Shown here: positions 1-8,194 of the stretch, in pieces | Layout: the number at the start of each line of letters is the position of its first letter | How positions within the stretch are numbered: position 1 is the first letter of the stretch | NCBI GenBank assembly: GCA_050290225.1 | Contig: JBNKHG010000055.1 | Location: forward strand, 1 to 60,187 | Length of the DNA: 60,187 nucleotides | From: JBNKHG01 sp050290225 | GTDB lineage: Bacteria > Pseudomonadota > Gammaproteobacteria > Pseudomonadales > Cellvibrionaceae | Reading direction: 5' to 3' | Translations under genes and position numbers: made by a program | Notes under the pieces: model-generated | Told to the model about the DNA's origin: nothing | What the model saw: only the letters and a program-made list of their open reading frames with translations | Database searches by the model: none

Positions 1-59
1 GGTTTACGCTTCTTAGCGGCTGACGTCTGAGATGATTGCTTGCTGAGGGTGATGCTCAT
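1..59 (-). CDS. 5' end of an unidentified gene, cut by the window edge
   Basis: An ATG at 59 on the minus strand opens a frame of 19 codons (MSITLSKQSSQTSAAKKRK) that runs off the left edge without a stop. A GGGAG ribosome-binding site lies about eight bases upstream of the ATG. The peptide is short, polar and lysine-rich at its end, and I cannot assign a family. It points away from the integrase remnant that follows. It could also be a chance frame, since only 59 bases are visible. Confidence 0.4.
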   Translation of the reverse strand, partial: MSITLSKQSSQTSAAKKRK

Positions 60-132
60 GATTCGTTCTCCCGTTGTTGATGGGGGAACTATACCGGGAT
101 TGTGTCAGGGTCAGAATGATGTCTAAGAATGA

Positions 133-781
133 ACGGTTACCAAAAAGAGTGGGTATGCCGAAAGTAATCCGGCCAAAGAATTGGAACAAGAGAAACATCA
201 AAAGCCGCCGATTGATCCCTTTACCCGCTACGAAAAAGAAGTGATTCTTGCTGAACTTAACGGCCAAGCGCTTACGTATTTTACTCTAGCTTTTGAAACC
301 GGTGCGCGGACCAGCGAATTGTTAGCACTGACCTGGGACGATTACAACGGAAAGCGGTTAGCCATTAATAATGGCCATGGTACGCCGCGAAGTAAAACTC
401 AGCACCAAAACCAATAGCGCCAGAGAGGTGCTATTAACACAACGCGCTAAAAAAATTCTTCGGGAGTGCCCAACACGTTTTAAAGGTGGTCCGTTATTTG
501 TACATTCTCTCGGCGGTCCATATCTGGATGCTGACGACTTTAACCGGTGTTGGCGAAAAGCATTAAGTGACGCCGGTGTGCGTTACCGTCGCGGCTACAA
601 CTGTCGTCATACCTACGCTAGTTTGGGATTAACCGCCGGCGCAAAGCCTGGTTTTCTCTGCCAACAGCTAGGCCATACCTTGGAAATGTTTTTCAGCACT
701 TACGCCAAGTACATCAAGTCGGAAGACGACGATTTAGAACTCGCCAAAATCGACGCTTACAAGAAACTGGATAGATACTAG
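133..781 (+). pseudogene. Tyrosine recombinase (phage-type integrase), truncated and frameshifted
   Basis: Two overlapping frames encode consecutive pieces of one integrase catalytic domain. The first, up to about 372, carries the first catalytic arginine in the context TGARTSELLALTWDDY. The second, from about 371 to the stop at 781, carries the HxxR box (CRHTYASLGL), the later histidine (QLGHT) and the nucleophile tyrosine (MFFSTYAKY). Joining them needs a frame change near 370-380, where the first frame degenerates. The N-terminal SAM-like core-binding domain is missing: the open frame begins only at about 133, and its only possible start near the conserved part is a TTG at 181. Catalytic residues are otherwise intact, so the lesion looks recent. 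The gene points towards tRNA-Asp at 2,101, which fits the remains of an integrated element. Confidence 0.8.
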
Positions 782-952
782 GTAATACTTGGTGTAAGGC
801 ATTGATTTTCATGAATTTTAACTATTCCGTTTTCACTGTAAAGCACCGTATTATGGCAAAAATTGTAACAAACCCATGACTACCTACTGAAGCGACCTGC
901 GGTTTGCGTAGCTTGGGACTGGCCAGAAAAGACCACCAAAGTCATAATCTTA

Positions 953-982
953 TTGCCAACTATAGTTGGCATCTGCTATATT
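953..982 (+). promoter_or_regulatory. Perfect 18-bp palindromic operator over the toxin-antitoxin promoter
   Basis: TGCCAACTATAGTTGGCA at 954-971 is a perfect 18-bp palindrome placed 23 bases before the toxin start codon. A plausible promoter overlaps it: TTGCCA (953-958) as -35 and TATATT (977-982) as -10, with an 18-base spacer. An operator covering the -35 and spacer is the usual arrangement for autoregulated type II toxin-antitoxin operons, where the antitoxin or the complex represses transcription. Which protein binds it is inferred. Confidence 0.7.
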
Positions 983-994
983 TGCGAGGCAACA

Positions 995-1333
995 ATGGCC
1001 CAAGCCGTAACCCCTAAAACCGTTATTGTGTATGCCGACGACCAAGGCGAGGAACCCTTTACGGAATGGCTCAATAACTTAAAGGACGCCCAGGGTCGCC
1101 GCCGGATTCTGGCGAGGCTTCGCCGGGTCGAACAGGGTAATTATGGTGACAGTAAGCACCTTCAGAACGGCGTCTTTGAATTACGGTTGTTCTTTGGTCC
1201 AGGCTATCGTGTGTATTTTGGGGAGGACGGCGATAAGGTGGTTGTATTGTTATGTGGTGGCGACAAAAGCACCCAGCAAAAAGATATCGATACCGCCATG
1301 ACGTATTGGCAGGAGTACCAAAGCAATGACTAA
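995..1333 (+). CDS. RelE/HigB-like toxin (addiction module killer protein family)
   Basis: The 112-residue product resembles the phage-related RelE/ParE-superfamily killer proteins (HI1419/Gp49-like group), many of which are ribosome-dependent mRNA interferases. Family features visible are the PFTEWLNNLKD opening, a basic helix RRRILARLRRVEQGNYGDSK, the core ELRLFFGPGYRVYFGE and the end LLCGGDKSTQQKDIDTA. I chose the ATG at 995, with GAGG about six bases upstream, over an in-frame TTG at 953, because the longer version would translate through the promoter and operator. The gene overlaps the following antitoxin by eight bases, giving the toxin-first order of higBA-like modules. It lies in island DNA between integrase remnants. 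Activity against RNA is inferred from the family. Confidence 0.82.
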   Translation: MAQAVTPKTVIVYADDQGEEPFTEWLNNLKDAQGRRRILARLRRVEQGNYGDSKHLQNGVFELRLFFGPGYRVYFGEDGDKVVVLLCGGDKSTQQKDIDTAMTYWQEYQSND

Positions 1334-1643
1334 GTACAGAACACTGGACACGATTGAGGAAACGTATTTTCGTGATCACCCGGAAGAGCTGGACGATTAC
1401 CTTACCGAAATTTTTGACGACTACGCTAACGATGGCGACTCTGCCGCTTTGTTGGCATCACTGCGCGTTATCGCAAAAGTTAAAGGGATTACCACAATCG
1501 CTAAAGAAACCGGCATGACACGTCAGGGGTTACAAAAAGCACTTTCCAGTAAGGGCAATCCGCGCCTGGACAATGTTAATTCTATTATGCACGCGCTAGG
1601 CTACCGCCTGATACCTGAAAAAGTCAGAGCATCGGCACGATAA
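1326..1643 (+). CDS. HigA-like antitoxin (addiction module antidote protein)
   Basis: A 105-residue protein matching the putative addiction-module antidote family that pairs with HI1419-like toxins. An acidic N-terminal half (EELDDYLTEIFDDYANDGDS) would contact the toxin, and a Cro/CI-type helix-turn-helix follows at about residues 55-95 (GITTIAKETGMTRQGLQKAL, then LDNVNSIMHALGYRL). Its ATG lies inside the end of the toxin gene, overlapping by eight bases, so translation is probably coupled. It is the likely binder of the palindrome at 954-971 and so would repress its own operon. The 3' end converges with the nucleotidyltransferase gene on the opposite strand. Confidence 0.82.
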   Translation: MTKYRTLDTIEETYFRDHPEELDDYLTEIFDDYANDGDSAALLASLRVIAKVKGITTIAKETGMTRQGLQKALSSKGNPRLDNVNSIMHALGYRLIPEKVRASAR

Positions 1644-1936
1644 AGCATGTGACAAAGGCTTGGCCTCTTGAGGAATTTTATCGCGCAATTTGGGTGCAAT
1701 GACTTTTCGGTAACCACATCAACCTTCCGTCCCAATAATTCAGAAGCGTCCATTAGAAAACCACCCAGCGCTAATCCCGATCTCCCCGACTGGAGTTCCA
1801 CCAGCAAATCCACATCGCTGTTTAGTCCGGCATCGTCGCGAGACATGGAACCGAAAACACGCACATTCACAATGTCACGCCGCTGCGCTATGGCTAAAAT
1901 TTCTTGACGATGATTATTAATAATGGGGTGCATCAA
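1598..1936 (-). pseudogene. MntA-like minimal nucleotidyltransferase antitoxin, frameshifted near its C-terminus
   Basis: The frame from 1936 encodes a small nucleotidyltransferase-fold protein with the catalytic signature VFGSMSRDDAGLNSDVDLLV (G-S, then D-x-D) and the family's GLALGGFLMDASELLGRKVDVVTEKSLHP. After HP (near 1700) the reading frame goes off-family. In the neighbouring frame the sequence continues as KLRDKIPQEAKPL, the expected end of MNT proteins (usually HPxIRDRVLxEAxPL), and that frame stops near 1598. A single missing base therefore alters the last 20 or so residues. MNT proteins normally neutralise an adjacent HEPN ribonuclease by AMPylation. No HEPN gene is next to it, so it is an orphan. 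The catalytic core is intact, so it might still fold. Confidence 0.7.
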
Positions 1937-1997
1937 AGGCGGCCTTTATTCATCAACACAAACAGCATGCATCACTGTCAAAACAAAGATTACCAGA

Positions 1998-2066
1998 GAT
2001 GAATTAGCATCCGCTAAAATAACCGCTTACAAAAAGCTGGACAAAAACTGGACAGGAATTAGGTGA
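1998..2066 (+). pseudogene. Second integrase 3' tail (remnant)
   Basis: A short frame reads DELASAKITAYKKLDKNWTGIR and stops. It closely parallels the last residues of the integrase remnant ending at 781 (DDLELAKIDAYKKLDRY), at both protein and base level. The two tails are diverged rather than identical, so this is more likely the end of a related second integrase than a recent duplication. It ends about 35 bp before the 3' end of tRNA-Asp. No catalytic part remains. Confidence 0.55.
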
Positions 2067-2100
2067 AAAAACCTAACTTATTGATTTCAAAGAAGAATAA

Positions 2101-2177
2101 TGGCGGACCGGACGGGACTCGAACCCGCGACCTCCGGCGTGACAGGCCGGCATTCTAACCAGCTGAACTACCGGTCC
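2101..2177 (-). tRNA. tRNA-Asp (anticodon GUC)
   Basis: The minus strand folds as a 77-nt tRNA. The acceptor stem GGACCGG pairs with CCGGTCC, the D-arm begins GTTCAGCTGGTTAGAAT, and the anticodon stem-loop CCGGCCTGTCACGCCGG carries GUC. The T-arm contains GGTTCGAGTCC, the discriminator is G, and CCA is encoded (complement at 2101-2103). It lies 45 bases downstream of tRNA-Val on the same strand and probably shares its transcript. Integrase remnants abut its 3' end, a typical integration target. Confidence 0.97.
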
Positions 2178-2222
2178 GCGATCTCTGCAAGTAGCAGTTG
2201 CTTGAAACCCACTTGAGGTAAG

Positions 2223-2298
2223 TGGTGGGTGGTACAGGGGTCGAACCTGTGACCTACGGCTTGTAAGGCCGTCGCTCTCCCAACTGAGCTAACCACCC
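2223..2298 (-). tRNA. tRNA-Val (anticodon UAC)
   Basis: A 76-nt tRNA on the minus strand. The acceptor stem GGGTGGT pairs with ACCACCC, the D-arm is TAGCTCAGTTGGGAGAGC, and the anticodon arm ACGGCCTTACAAGCCGT carries UAC. The T-arm contains GGTTCGACC, the discriminator is A, and CCA is encoded. It is the first gene of a Val-Asp tRNA pair. Confidence 0.97.
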
Positions 2299-2315
2299 CC
2301 GTTCAAGTGCTGCGT

Positions 2316-2343
2316 ATTCTAGCCATATAAGTGTGGCCGTCAA
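2316..2343 (-). promoter_or_regulatory. Promoter of the tRNA-Val/tRNA-Asp pair
   Basis: On the minus strand TTGACG (complement 2338-2343) and TAGAAT (complement 2316-2321) form a sigma70-type -35/-10 pair with a 16-base spacer. The -10 ends 17 bases before the mature 5' end of tRNA-Val, a suitable distance for a short leader. Confidence 0.65.
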
Positions 2344-2467
2344 CATTTTTTTCAGGAAATTCAAAAAGCTAGCGCAACTTGCTCAGTTTGAATAAAAGTT
2401 GGGCAGATGGTGGGCTGCGCCCGGCACTGATATAATTTGAGACTTTGTTTCCACAGGGTGTCCCGTT

Positions 2468-3019
2468 GTGTTGTCGCGTCTATTTACTGTGTTGTTGCTG
2501 CTGGGTTTGAGCCTGAACGCCGTTGGCGTTGTGGATGTTTACGAGTTCGGCAGCGAGGTGGACCGTGAACGCTACCAGGCTTTTATCGAGGAAATGCGTT
2601 GCCCCAAGTGCCAGAACCAGAATCTGGCCGGCTCCAATTCCCCCATCGCCGCTGATTTGCGCCGGGAGGTGCACCGCCTTATCGAAGAGGGCAAATCCGA
2701 CAGGGAAATTGTCGACTTTATGGTGTCCCGTTACGGCGAATTCGTGCTTTACAAACCGCAACTGAAGCAAAACACCTGGTTGCTCTGGTACGGACCCGCA
2801 TCACTCCTGGTGCTGGGCATCATTGTTATCATCCTGATTCTCAAGCGGCGTTCAAAAGCCGCTGCCGCCGAGGTTGCCACAGAAGACGCCACGCATTTGA
2901 GTGCGGAGGAGGAGGAGCGCCTGGCGGCGATACTCGAGGGGCAGGGCAAGGCAGAGCACGATGGGCAGGAAAAGGCGCCGGCCCCGGCGAAGCATTCAAC
3001 AAAGGACACCCCGTTATGA
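2468..3019 (+). CDS. ccmH: Cytochrome c maturation protein CcmH
   Basis: A 183-residue membrane-anchored thiol reductase of the system I cytochrome c maturation pathway, which keeps the apocytochrome CXXCH thiols reduced for heme attachment in the periplasm. An N-terminal signal or membrane segment (residues 4-20) precedes the family block around MRCPKCQNQNLAGSNSPIA, with redox cysteines C45 and C48. A second membrane segment follows at about 104-126, then a charged, low-complexity tail. The start is the GTG at 2468. It overlaps ccmI by four bases (ATGA), so the two are co-translated. In Pseudomonas these genes end a ccmABCDEFGHI operon. Here the upstream neighbours are tRNAs on the other strand, so ccmA-G must lie elsewhere or have been separated. 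Confidence 0.93.
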   Translation: MLSRLFTVLLLLGLSLNAVGVVDVYEFGSEVDRERYQAFIEEMRCPKCQNQNLAGSNSPIAADLRREVHRLIEEGKSDREIVDFMVSRYGEFVLYKPQLKQNTWLLWYGPASLLVLGIIVIILILKRRSKAAAAEVATEDATHLSAEEEERLAAILEGQGKAEHDGQEKAPAPAKHSTKDTPL

Positions 3020-4362
3020 CACTTTTTTGGGCCGGTGCGGCGTTGTTATTGGCGTGTGCGGCACTGTTTGTACTCTGGCCACTGCTGGGTGGAAAACGGC
3101 AGAGTGCGGGTGCGCTCGCCAGCCAAATTGACCGTCAAGAGGCCAATATCGAGTTGTTCCGCCAGCATCTGGCCGAGTTGGAGGCGGGGCGGGATTCCGG
3201 TGCTTTGGATGAAGCCGAGTTCGAGCGCTTGAAACTGGAGCTGGAGCGGTCTTTGTTGGCGGACAGTGAAGACGAATTGGCGGATAGTGAAGTTGAACTG
3301 ACGGACAGTGAAGACGAACTGGCGGAGCGTGAAATCGGTTCCCGGTCCGGCACGCCCCGGTTGCGGAAGACGTCGCCGGCGATTTTGACGCTGTTGGCGC
3401 TGGCGCTGCCAGCGGCTGGCTTCGGGCTCTACTGGCTACTGGGCGCCAGCCAGGACTGGCAGATCGTGGAGCTGGCGAATCGTAATTTTGAGCGGCAGCA
3501 AGAGGATTTTCGGGCAGGCCGGCCCAGCAATGGGGACGCGGCCCGCGACCTGATTGCCAGCCTGGAGGCGCGCCTCAAGACCCGGCCGGACAATCAGCAG
3601 AACTGGTTTTTGTTGGCGCGCACGCGGATGGAGCTGCAGGATTACCTCGGGGCGGTGCAGGCTTACCGGCAGGTGCTGAAAATCGAACCGAATGCCGGCC
3701 AGGTGATGGGGGAGTTGGCCCAGGCCACCTTTATGGCCGCGGGCAACCGTATGACACCTGAAGTCGAGGGGTTGGTGGCCAATACCTTGAGGCTGATGCC
3801 CAATAATGCCACCGCCCTCGGGTTGGCGGGCGTCGCCGCCTTTGAATCGCGGGATTTTAAAGGCGCCATCGACCAGTGGGGGCGGGCGCTGGAGGTGATG
3901 GGGCGCGATACACCGGGCGCCCGGGCACTGTTGGCCGGTATCGCCCGGGCCGAGCGTGAGCTGGCTGCCGGTGGCGCGGGTGAGGCCCGGGAGCCGGAAG
4001 GCGCATCGGATAAACCTGTCGCCGGGCTTTCCCTGCGCGTTAGCCTGGCCGAAGGGGTGCCCCGCGAGCCCGGTCAAGTCATCTTTGTCTACGCGCGTGC
4101 CTGGCAGGGCCCGAAAATGCCCCTGGCTATCCAGCGGGTGGCGGTGGAGGATCTGCCCCTGGAGGTGACCCTGGATGAATCCATGGCCATGGCGCCCGGG
4201 ATGAGCATCACCAGCTTCCCGGAACTGGAGCTGGTGGCCCGTCTTTCCCGCTCCGGTAGCGCCACGCCTCAATCGGGTGATTGGCTGGGTACGCTGGGTC
4301 CGATCAAATTGGCCGAGTTGCCAGCGGACTTGCATTTGGAGATAGCGGCACAATTGCCCTGA
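3016..4362 (+). CDS. ccmI: Cytochrome c maturation protein CcmI (CycH), TPR domain
   Basis: A 448-residue inner-membrane protein that delivers apocytochrome c to the CcmFH heme-ligation complex. There are two membrane segments, at residues 4-22 and about 118-138, with a cytoplasmic loop between them. The periplasmic part has TPR-like repeats around 195-300 (NWFLLARTRMELQDYLGAVQAYRQ). A C-terminal beta-rich domain follows (LSLRVSLAEGVPREPGQVIFVYAR). The loop holds three copies of an acidic heptad (DSEDELA, DSEVELT, DSEDELA) encoded by 21-bp tandem repeats. That insertion is unusual and falls in the coiled-coil/zipper-like region. It shares ATGA with ccmH. Confidence 0.93.
   Translation: MTLFWAGAALLLACAALFVLWPLLGGKRQSAGALASQIDRQEANIELFRQHLAELEAGRDSGALDEAEFERLKLELERSLLADSEDELADSEVELTDSEDELAEREIGSRSGTPRLRKTSPAILTLLALALPAAGFGLYWLLGASQDWQIVELANRNFERQQEDFRAGRPSNGDAARDLIASLEARLKTRPDNQQNWFLLARTRMELQDYLGAVQAYRQVLKIEPNAGQVMGELAQATFMAAGNRMTPEVEGLVANTLRLMPNNATALGLAGVAAFESRDFKGAIDQWGRALEVMGRDTPGARALLAGIARAERELAAGGAGEAREPEGASDKPVAGLSLRVSLAEGVPREPGQVIFVYARAWQGPKMPLAIQRVAVEDLPLEVTLDESMAMAPGMSITSFPELELVARLSRSGSATPQSGDWLGTLGPIKLAELPADLHLEIAAQLP
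3259..3321 (+). repeat. Three 21-bp tandem repeats inside ccmI
   Basis: Units at 3259-3279, 3280-3300 and 3301-3321 share the pattern gCGGAcAGTGAAgacGAAcTG with a few substitutions. They encode an acidic heptad repeat in the cytoplasmic loop and keep the reading frame. Confidence 0.85.
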
Positions 4363-4617
4363 CAAGTGAACTCCCGCCAGCGGACAGTGCCGTGGCTAAG
4401 TTCACGATTGGCGTTTATGGGCACGATTTGGCGCTTGTCAATTGGTGTAAAGCGGCCCTAAACCTAGTAGAATCCATTCGCTTGTGATACTGCACAAATA
4501 GCCCGGGTACTCCCCTGGAAAAGGGTGAGCCCGACCGCGATTGGGGTGAATTTCGCAGTAAACCAAAAAATCAAAAACAACAAAATCAAACGCTTAAACA
4601 TCGAGTGAAACGGAGTT

Positions 4618-7600
4618 ATGCGGCTAAAGTGCATCAAGCTGGCAGGTTTCAAGTCCTTTGTGGATCCCACCACGGTTAACTTCCCCAGCAACCTCTGCGC
4701 CATTGTCGGTCCCAATGGTTGCGGCAAGTCCAATACCATTGATGCCGTGCGTTGGGTGATGGGGGAATCCTCTGCCAAGAACCTGCGCGGCGAGTCCATG
4801 ACCGACGTTATCTTCAACGGCTCCGGCGGACGCAAACCGGTCGGCCAGGCCTCGATAGAGCTGGTTTTCGACAACAGCGACGGCACCCTGGTGGGGGAAT
4901 ATGCCGGTTTCACGGAAATTTCCATCAAGCGCAAGGTCACCCGTGATGCCCAGAACAGTTACTACCTGAACGGCGCCAAATGCCGCCGCCGCGATATTAC
5001 CGATATTTTTCTGGGCACCGGCCTGGGACCGCGCAGCTATGCCATTATCGAGCAGGGCATGATCTCAAAGTTGATCGAGGCCAAACCGGAGGAGCTGCGG
5101 GTCTACATTGAGGAGGCGGCGGGAATTTCCAAGTACAAGGAGCGCCGCCGCGATACCGAAAACCGCATGCGCCGCACCATCGAGAACCTGGAGCGACTGA
5201 CCGATATTCGCGAAGAGCTGGAGCGGCAGTTGTCGCGCCTTCAGCGCCAATCCCAGGCGGCGGAGAAATACACCGGGTACAAGAAAGAGGAGCGCCTGCT
5301 CAAAGCACAGCTGCAGGCCCTGCGCTATAAAATCCTGGACGATCAGGCCCAGGTCAAACAGGAAGCCATTCGCGAGCTGGAGTTGCGGGTCGAGTCCTTT
5401 GTCACCGATCAGGTCAGCAATGACACCCTGATCGAAAAATACCGCACCCAATACACCGAACTGGGCGACAAATACAACGAGGTGCAGGGCCGCTACTATT
5501 CCCTGGGCACCGACATTGCCCGTATCGAGCAGAGTATCCAGCATGCGCAGGACCGGGCCCGCCAGCTCCAGACGGACCTCGACCAGACCGATAGGGATTG
5601 CAAGGAGGCCGAAGAGCACCTGGTGATCGACCGCGAGAAAGCCGAGGGCTGGGAAGCGGAATTGATGGAGATTGAACCGGAGCTGGAACTGCTGCAGGCC
5701 GCCGAAGATGATTCCGGCGACAGTTTGCAGGTGGCTGAAGAAGCTATGCAGCAGTGGCAGACCGACTGGGACAACTTCAACCAGAGCGCCTCTGAGCCAC
5801 GGCAACGCGCCGAGGTGCAGCAATCGCGTATCCAGCATCTGGAGCAGGTTCAACAACGTCTGCTGGATCGAATCGACAAGCTCAGTGAAGAAAAAGACAA
5901 CCTCAGCGCCGGCCCGGTGGAAGAGGAGATCGGCGAACTGACGGAGCAGTTGGCCGAGCTGGACCTCAGCGCCGATGAAAAGCGCTCCCGAATCGACGGC
6001 GTGAATGAAGAGCTGGACCAGCTGCGTGACAGTAACACCAGCCTGTCCGATGAACTGGACGATGCCCGCAGCCGGCTGCAGACCATGCGCGGTCGTCACG
6101 CCTCCCTGGAGGCGCTGCAGCAGGCCGCCCTGGGGGAGAAAAGCGAGGCGGTGAGCGAATGGTTGAATGACCAGCAGCTCTCGGCTCAACCCCGTCTGGC
6201 GGAAGGCATCACGGTGGAAGCCGGCTGGGACAAAGCTGTGGAAACGGTTCTCGGTAACAGCCTGCAGGCGGTCTGTACCCGGGGATTTGAGGCTGTTGCC
6301 GATGTGCTGGGCAACCTGGAGCAGGGCGAGCTGGTACTGCTGGATACCGAAACCTCGGTGACGGCGCCGGCCCCGGTCAACGGCACCGCCCTGGAACAGT
6401 ATGTGGACGCCAAGTGGGATGTCAGCGCGTTGTTGGGCGGCGTCTATGCCGCCGAGGACCTGACCTCGGCACTGGTGTTGCAAAAGCAGCTGGCAGCCAA
6501 CGAGTCGGTGATTACCCGGGACGGCATCTGGTTGGGCGCCAACTGGCTGCGGGTTGCCCGCGATACCGACGCCACTGCCGGTGTTATCGCCCGCAAGCAG
6601 GAGCTGGAAACACTGGTAGCCGATATTGAAGCGACCGAAGCCCGGGTAGAGGATCTGGGATCGCGTCTGGAAGAGAACCGCGAAAAGGTCAAGCACCTCG
6701 AGCAGCAACGCGAGACACTGCGTCGCGAGGCGGACGAAGAGGGCCGCCGCTACAGCGAGATGCGCTCCCAGTTGAGCGCCAAGCAGGTGCGGGTGGAGCA
6801 GATCGCCATGCGCCGCGACCGGGCGGAAAACGAGATCCAGGACGCCCGGGAACAGATGAGCCAGGAGGCCGAAAGCCTCTCGGAAGCCCGCATGATTCTC
6901 AGCGAGGCGATCGAAGCCATGGAGCGGGATACCGATATGCGCGAGTCGCTGCTGCAAAAGCGTGACGATATTCGCGCCACCCTGGACCAGGCGCGCCAGC
7001 GCGCGCGCCACGACAAGGATAAGGCGCACGAGCTGGCCATGCGCCACCAGTCCGTCAAAACCCAGTTGGATTCCATTCGCCAGGGCCTGGGGCGTTTGCG
7101 CGAACAGGTCCAGCGCCTGCAGGATCGGCGCGAACGGCTGACCCTGAGCCTCAGCGAGAACCGCGATCCGGTGGAGGAGCACAAGCTGGAACTGGAAGGT
7201 CTGCTGGGCAAGCGCCTGGATGTTGAAAAAGACCTTGCGCAGGCGCGCAAAGCGGTGGAGACCGTGGAGCATGACTTGCGCCAGGCCGAGCAGGCCCGCG
7301 GTCGCGCCGATCAGGAGGTGCAGGCGGTGCGCTCCCACCTGGAACAGGAGCGGCTGGCCGCGCAAACCCTGCAAGTACAGCGCAATACCCTGCAGGAGCA
7401 GTTGAGCGCAGACAACTTCCACCTGCCCACCCTGCTGGAGCAGCTGCCGGAGGATGCCGGGGAGCAACCGATGGAAGAGGAGCTGGAGCGCATTGGCAAT
7501 CGCATTAGCCGATTAGGCCCTATCAACCTGGCGGCCATCGAAGAGTACAAGATAGAATCCGAACGCAAGAATTACCTGGATGCCCAGGATGCCGATTTGC

Positions 7601-8127
7601 GCGAGGCACTGGAAACCCTGGAAAATGCGATCAGGAAAATCGATCGCGAGACGCGAACCCGCTTCAAGGAAACCTTCGACCAGGTCAACAAGGGATTGCA
7701 GGAGCTGTTCCCGAAAGTCTTCGGCGGCGGTCATGCCTACCTGGAGCTGACCGGCGAGGATTTGCTGGATACGGGTATTGCTATCATGGCGCGGCCGCCG
7801 GGCAAGCGAAACAGCACCATTCACCTGTTGTCCGGTGGTGAAAAAGCCCTGACAGCCATTGCGCTGGTATTCTCTATTTTCCAGCTCAATCCGGCACCTT
7901 TCTGTATGCTGGACGAGGTGGACGCGCCTCTGGATGACGCCAACGTCGGTCGTTACGCGCGTATGGTGGAAGAGATGTCACAGCATGTACAATTTATTTA
8001 TATTACCCATAACAAGATCGCTATGGAGATGGCGCATCAACTTATGGGCGTGACCATGCATGAGCCGGGCGTATCGCGTCTGGTGACAGTGGATGTGGAC
8101 GAAGCTGCTGAACTGGCGGCCATGTAG
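4618..8127 (+). CDS. smc: Chromosome segregation protein SMC
   Basis: A 1,169-residue condensin ATPase that with ScpA and ScpB compacts and segregates the chromosome. Walker A is GPNGCGKSN (about residues 32-40). Long coiled coils follow, with a hinge at about 505-680 and an ABC signature LSGGEKALTAIALVFS near the C-terminus. Walker B is MLDEVDAPLDDANV. The length is normal for a proteobacterial SMC. The start ATG at 4618 has CGGAG seven bases upstream. zipA and ligA follow in the order known from Pseudomonas. A 255-base gap separates it from ccmI and presumably holds its promoter. No scpA or scpB is in the window. Confidence 0.96.
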   Translation: MRLKCIKLAGFKSFVDPTTVNFPSNLCAIVGPNGCGKSNTIDAVRWVMGESSAKNLRGESMTDVIFNGSGGRKPVGQASIELVFDNSDGTLVGEYAGFTEISIKRKVTRDAQNSYYLNGAKCRRRDITDIFLGTGLGPRSYAIIEQGMISKLIEAKPEELRVYIEEAAGISKYKERRRDTENRMRRTIENLERLTDIREELERQLSRLQRQSQAAEKYTGYKKEERLLKAQLQALRYKILDDQAQVKQEAIRELELRVESFVTDQVSNDTLIEKYRTQYTELGDKYNEVQGRYYSLGTDIARIEQSIQHAQDRARQLQTDLDQTDRDCKEAEEHLVIDREKAEGWEAELMEIEPELELLQAAEDDSGDSLQVAEEAMQQWQTDWDNFNQSASEPRQRAEVQQSRIQHLEQVQQRLLDRIDKLSEEKDNLSAGPVEEEIGELTEQLAELDLSADEKRSRIDGVNEELDQLRDSNTSLSDELDDARSRLQTMRGRHASLEALQQAALGEKSEAVSEWLNDQQLSAQPRLAEGITVEAGWDKAVETVLGNSLQAVCTRGFEAVADVLGNLEQGELVLLDTETSVTAPAPVNGTALEQYVDAKWDVSALLGGVYAAEDLTSALVLQKQLAANESVITRDGIWLGANWLRVARDTDATAGVIARKQELETLVADIEATEARVEDLGSRLEENREKVKHLEQQRETLRREADEEGRRYSEMRSQLSAKQVRVEQIAMRRDRAENEIQDAREQMSQEAESLSEARMILSEAIEAMERDTDMRESLLQKRDDIRATLDQARQRARHDKDKAHELAMRHQSVKTQLDSIRQGLGRLREQVQRLQDRRERLTLSLSENRDPVEEHKLELEGLLGKRLDVEKDLAQARKAVETVEHDLRQAEQARGRADQEVQAVRSHLEQERLAAQTLQVQRNTLQEQLSADNFHLPTLLEQLPEDAGEQPMEEELERIGNRISRLGPINLAAIEEYKIESERKNYLDAQDADLREALETLENAIRKIDRETRTRFKETFDQVNKGLQELFPKVFGGGHAYLELTGEDLLDTGIAIMARPPGKRNSTIHLLSGGEKALTAIALVFSIFQLNPAPFCMLDEVDAPLDDANVGRYARMVEEMSQHVQFIYITHNKIAMEMAHQLMGVTMHEPGVSRLVTVDVDEAAELAAM

Positions 8128-8194
8128 CTGTCGAGTAAACGAGCGGCGGAACGGGAAGAATCAAACGGTAGCAGTTGAACGAATGGAATTTACT

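Noticed and set aside
1..130. Distal att repeat of the tRNA-Asp 3' end at the left edge
   Set aside because: I looked for the T-arm and acceptor sequence of tRNA-Asp in this stretch and did not find it.
953..994. Upstream TTG start extending the toxin by 14 residues
   Set aside because: It would lie inside a perfect palindrome and promoter, and homology plus a ribosome-binding site support the ATG at 995.
3436..4365. A 309-codon minus-strand frame within ccmI
   Set aside because: Its composition and position mark it as a shadow of ccmI.
5065..7467. An 800-codon minus-strand open frame inside smc
   Set aside because: It is the antisense of a GC-rich coiled-coil gene, has leucine/glutamine-rich nonsense composition, and overlaps an unmistakable SMC.
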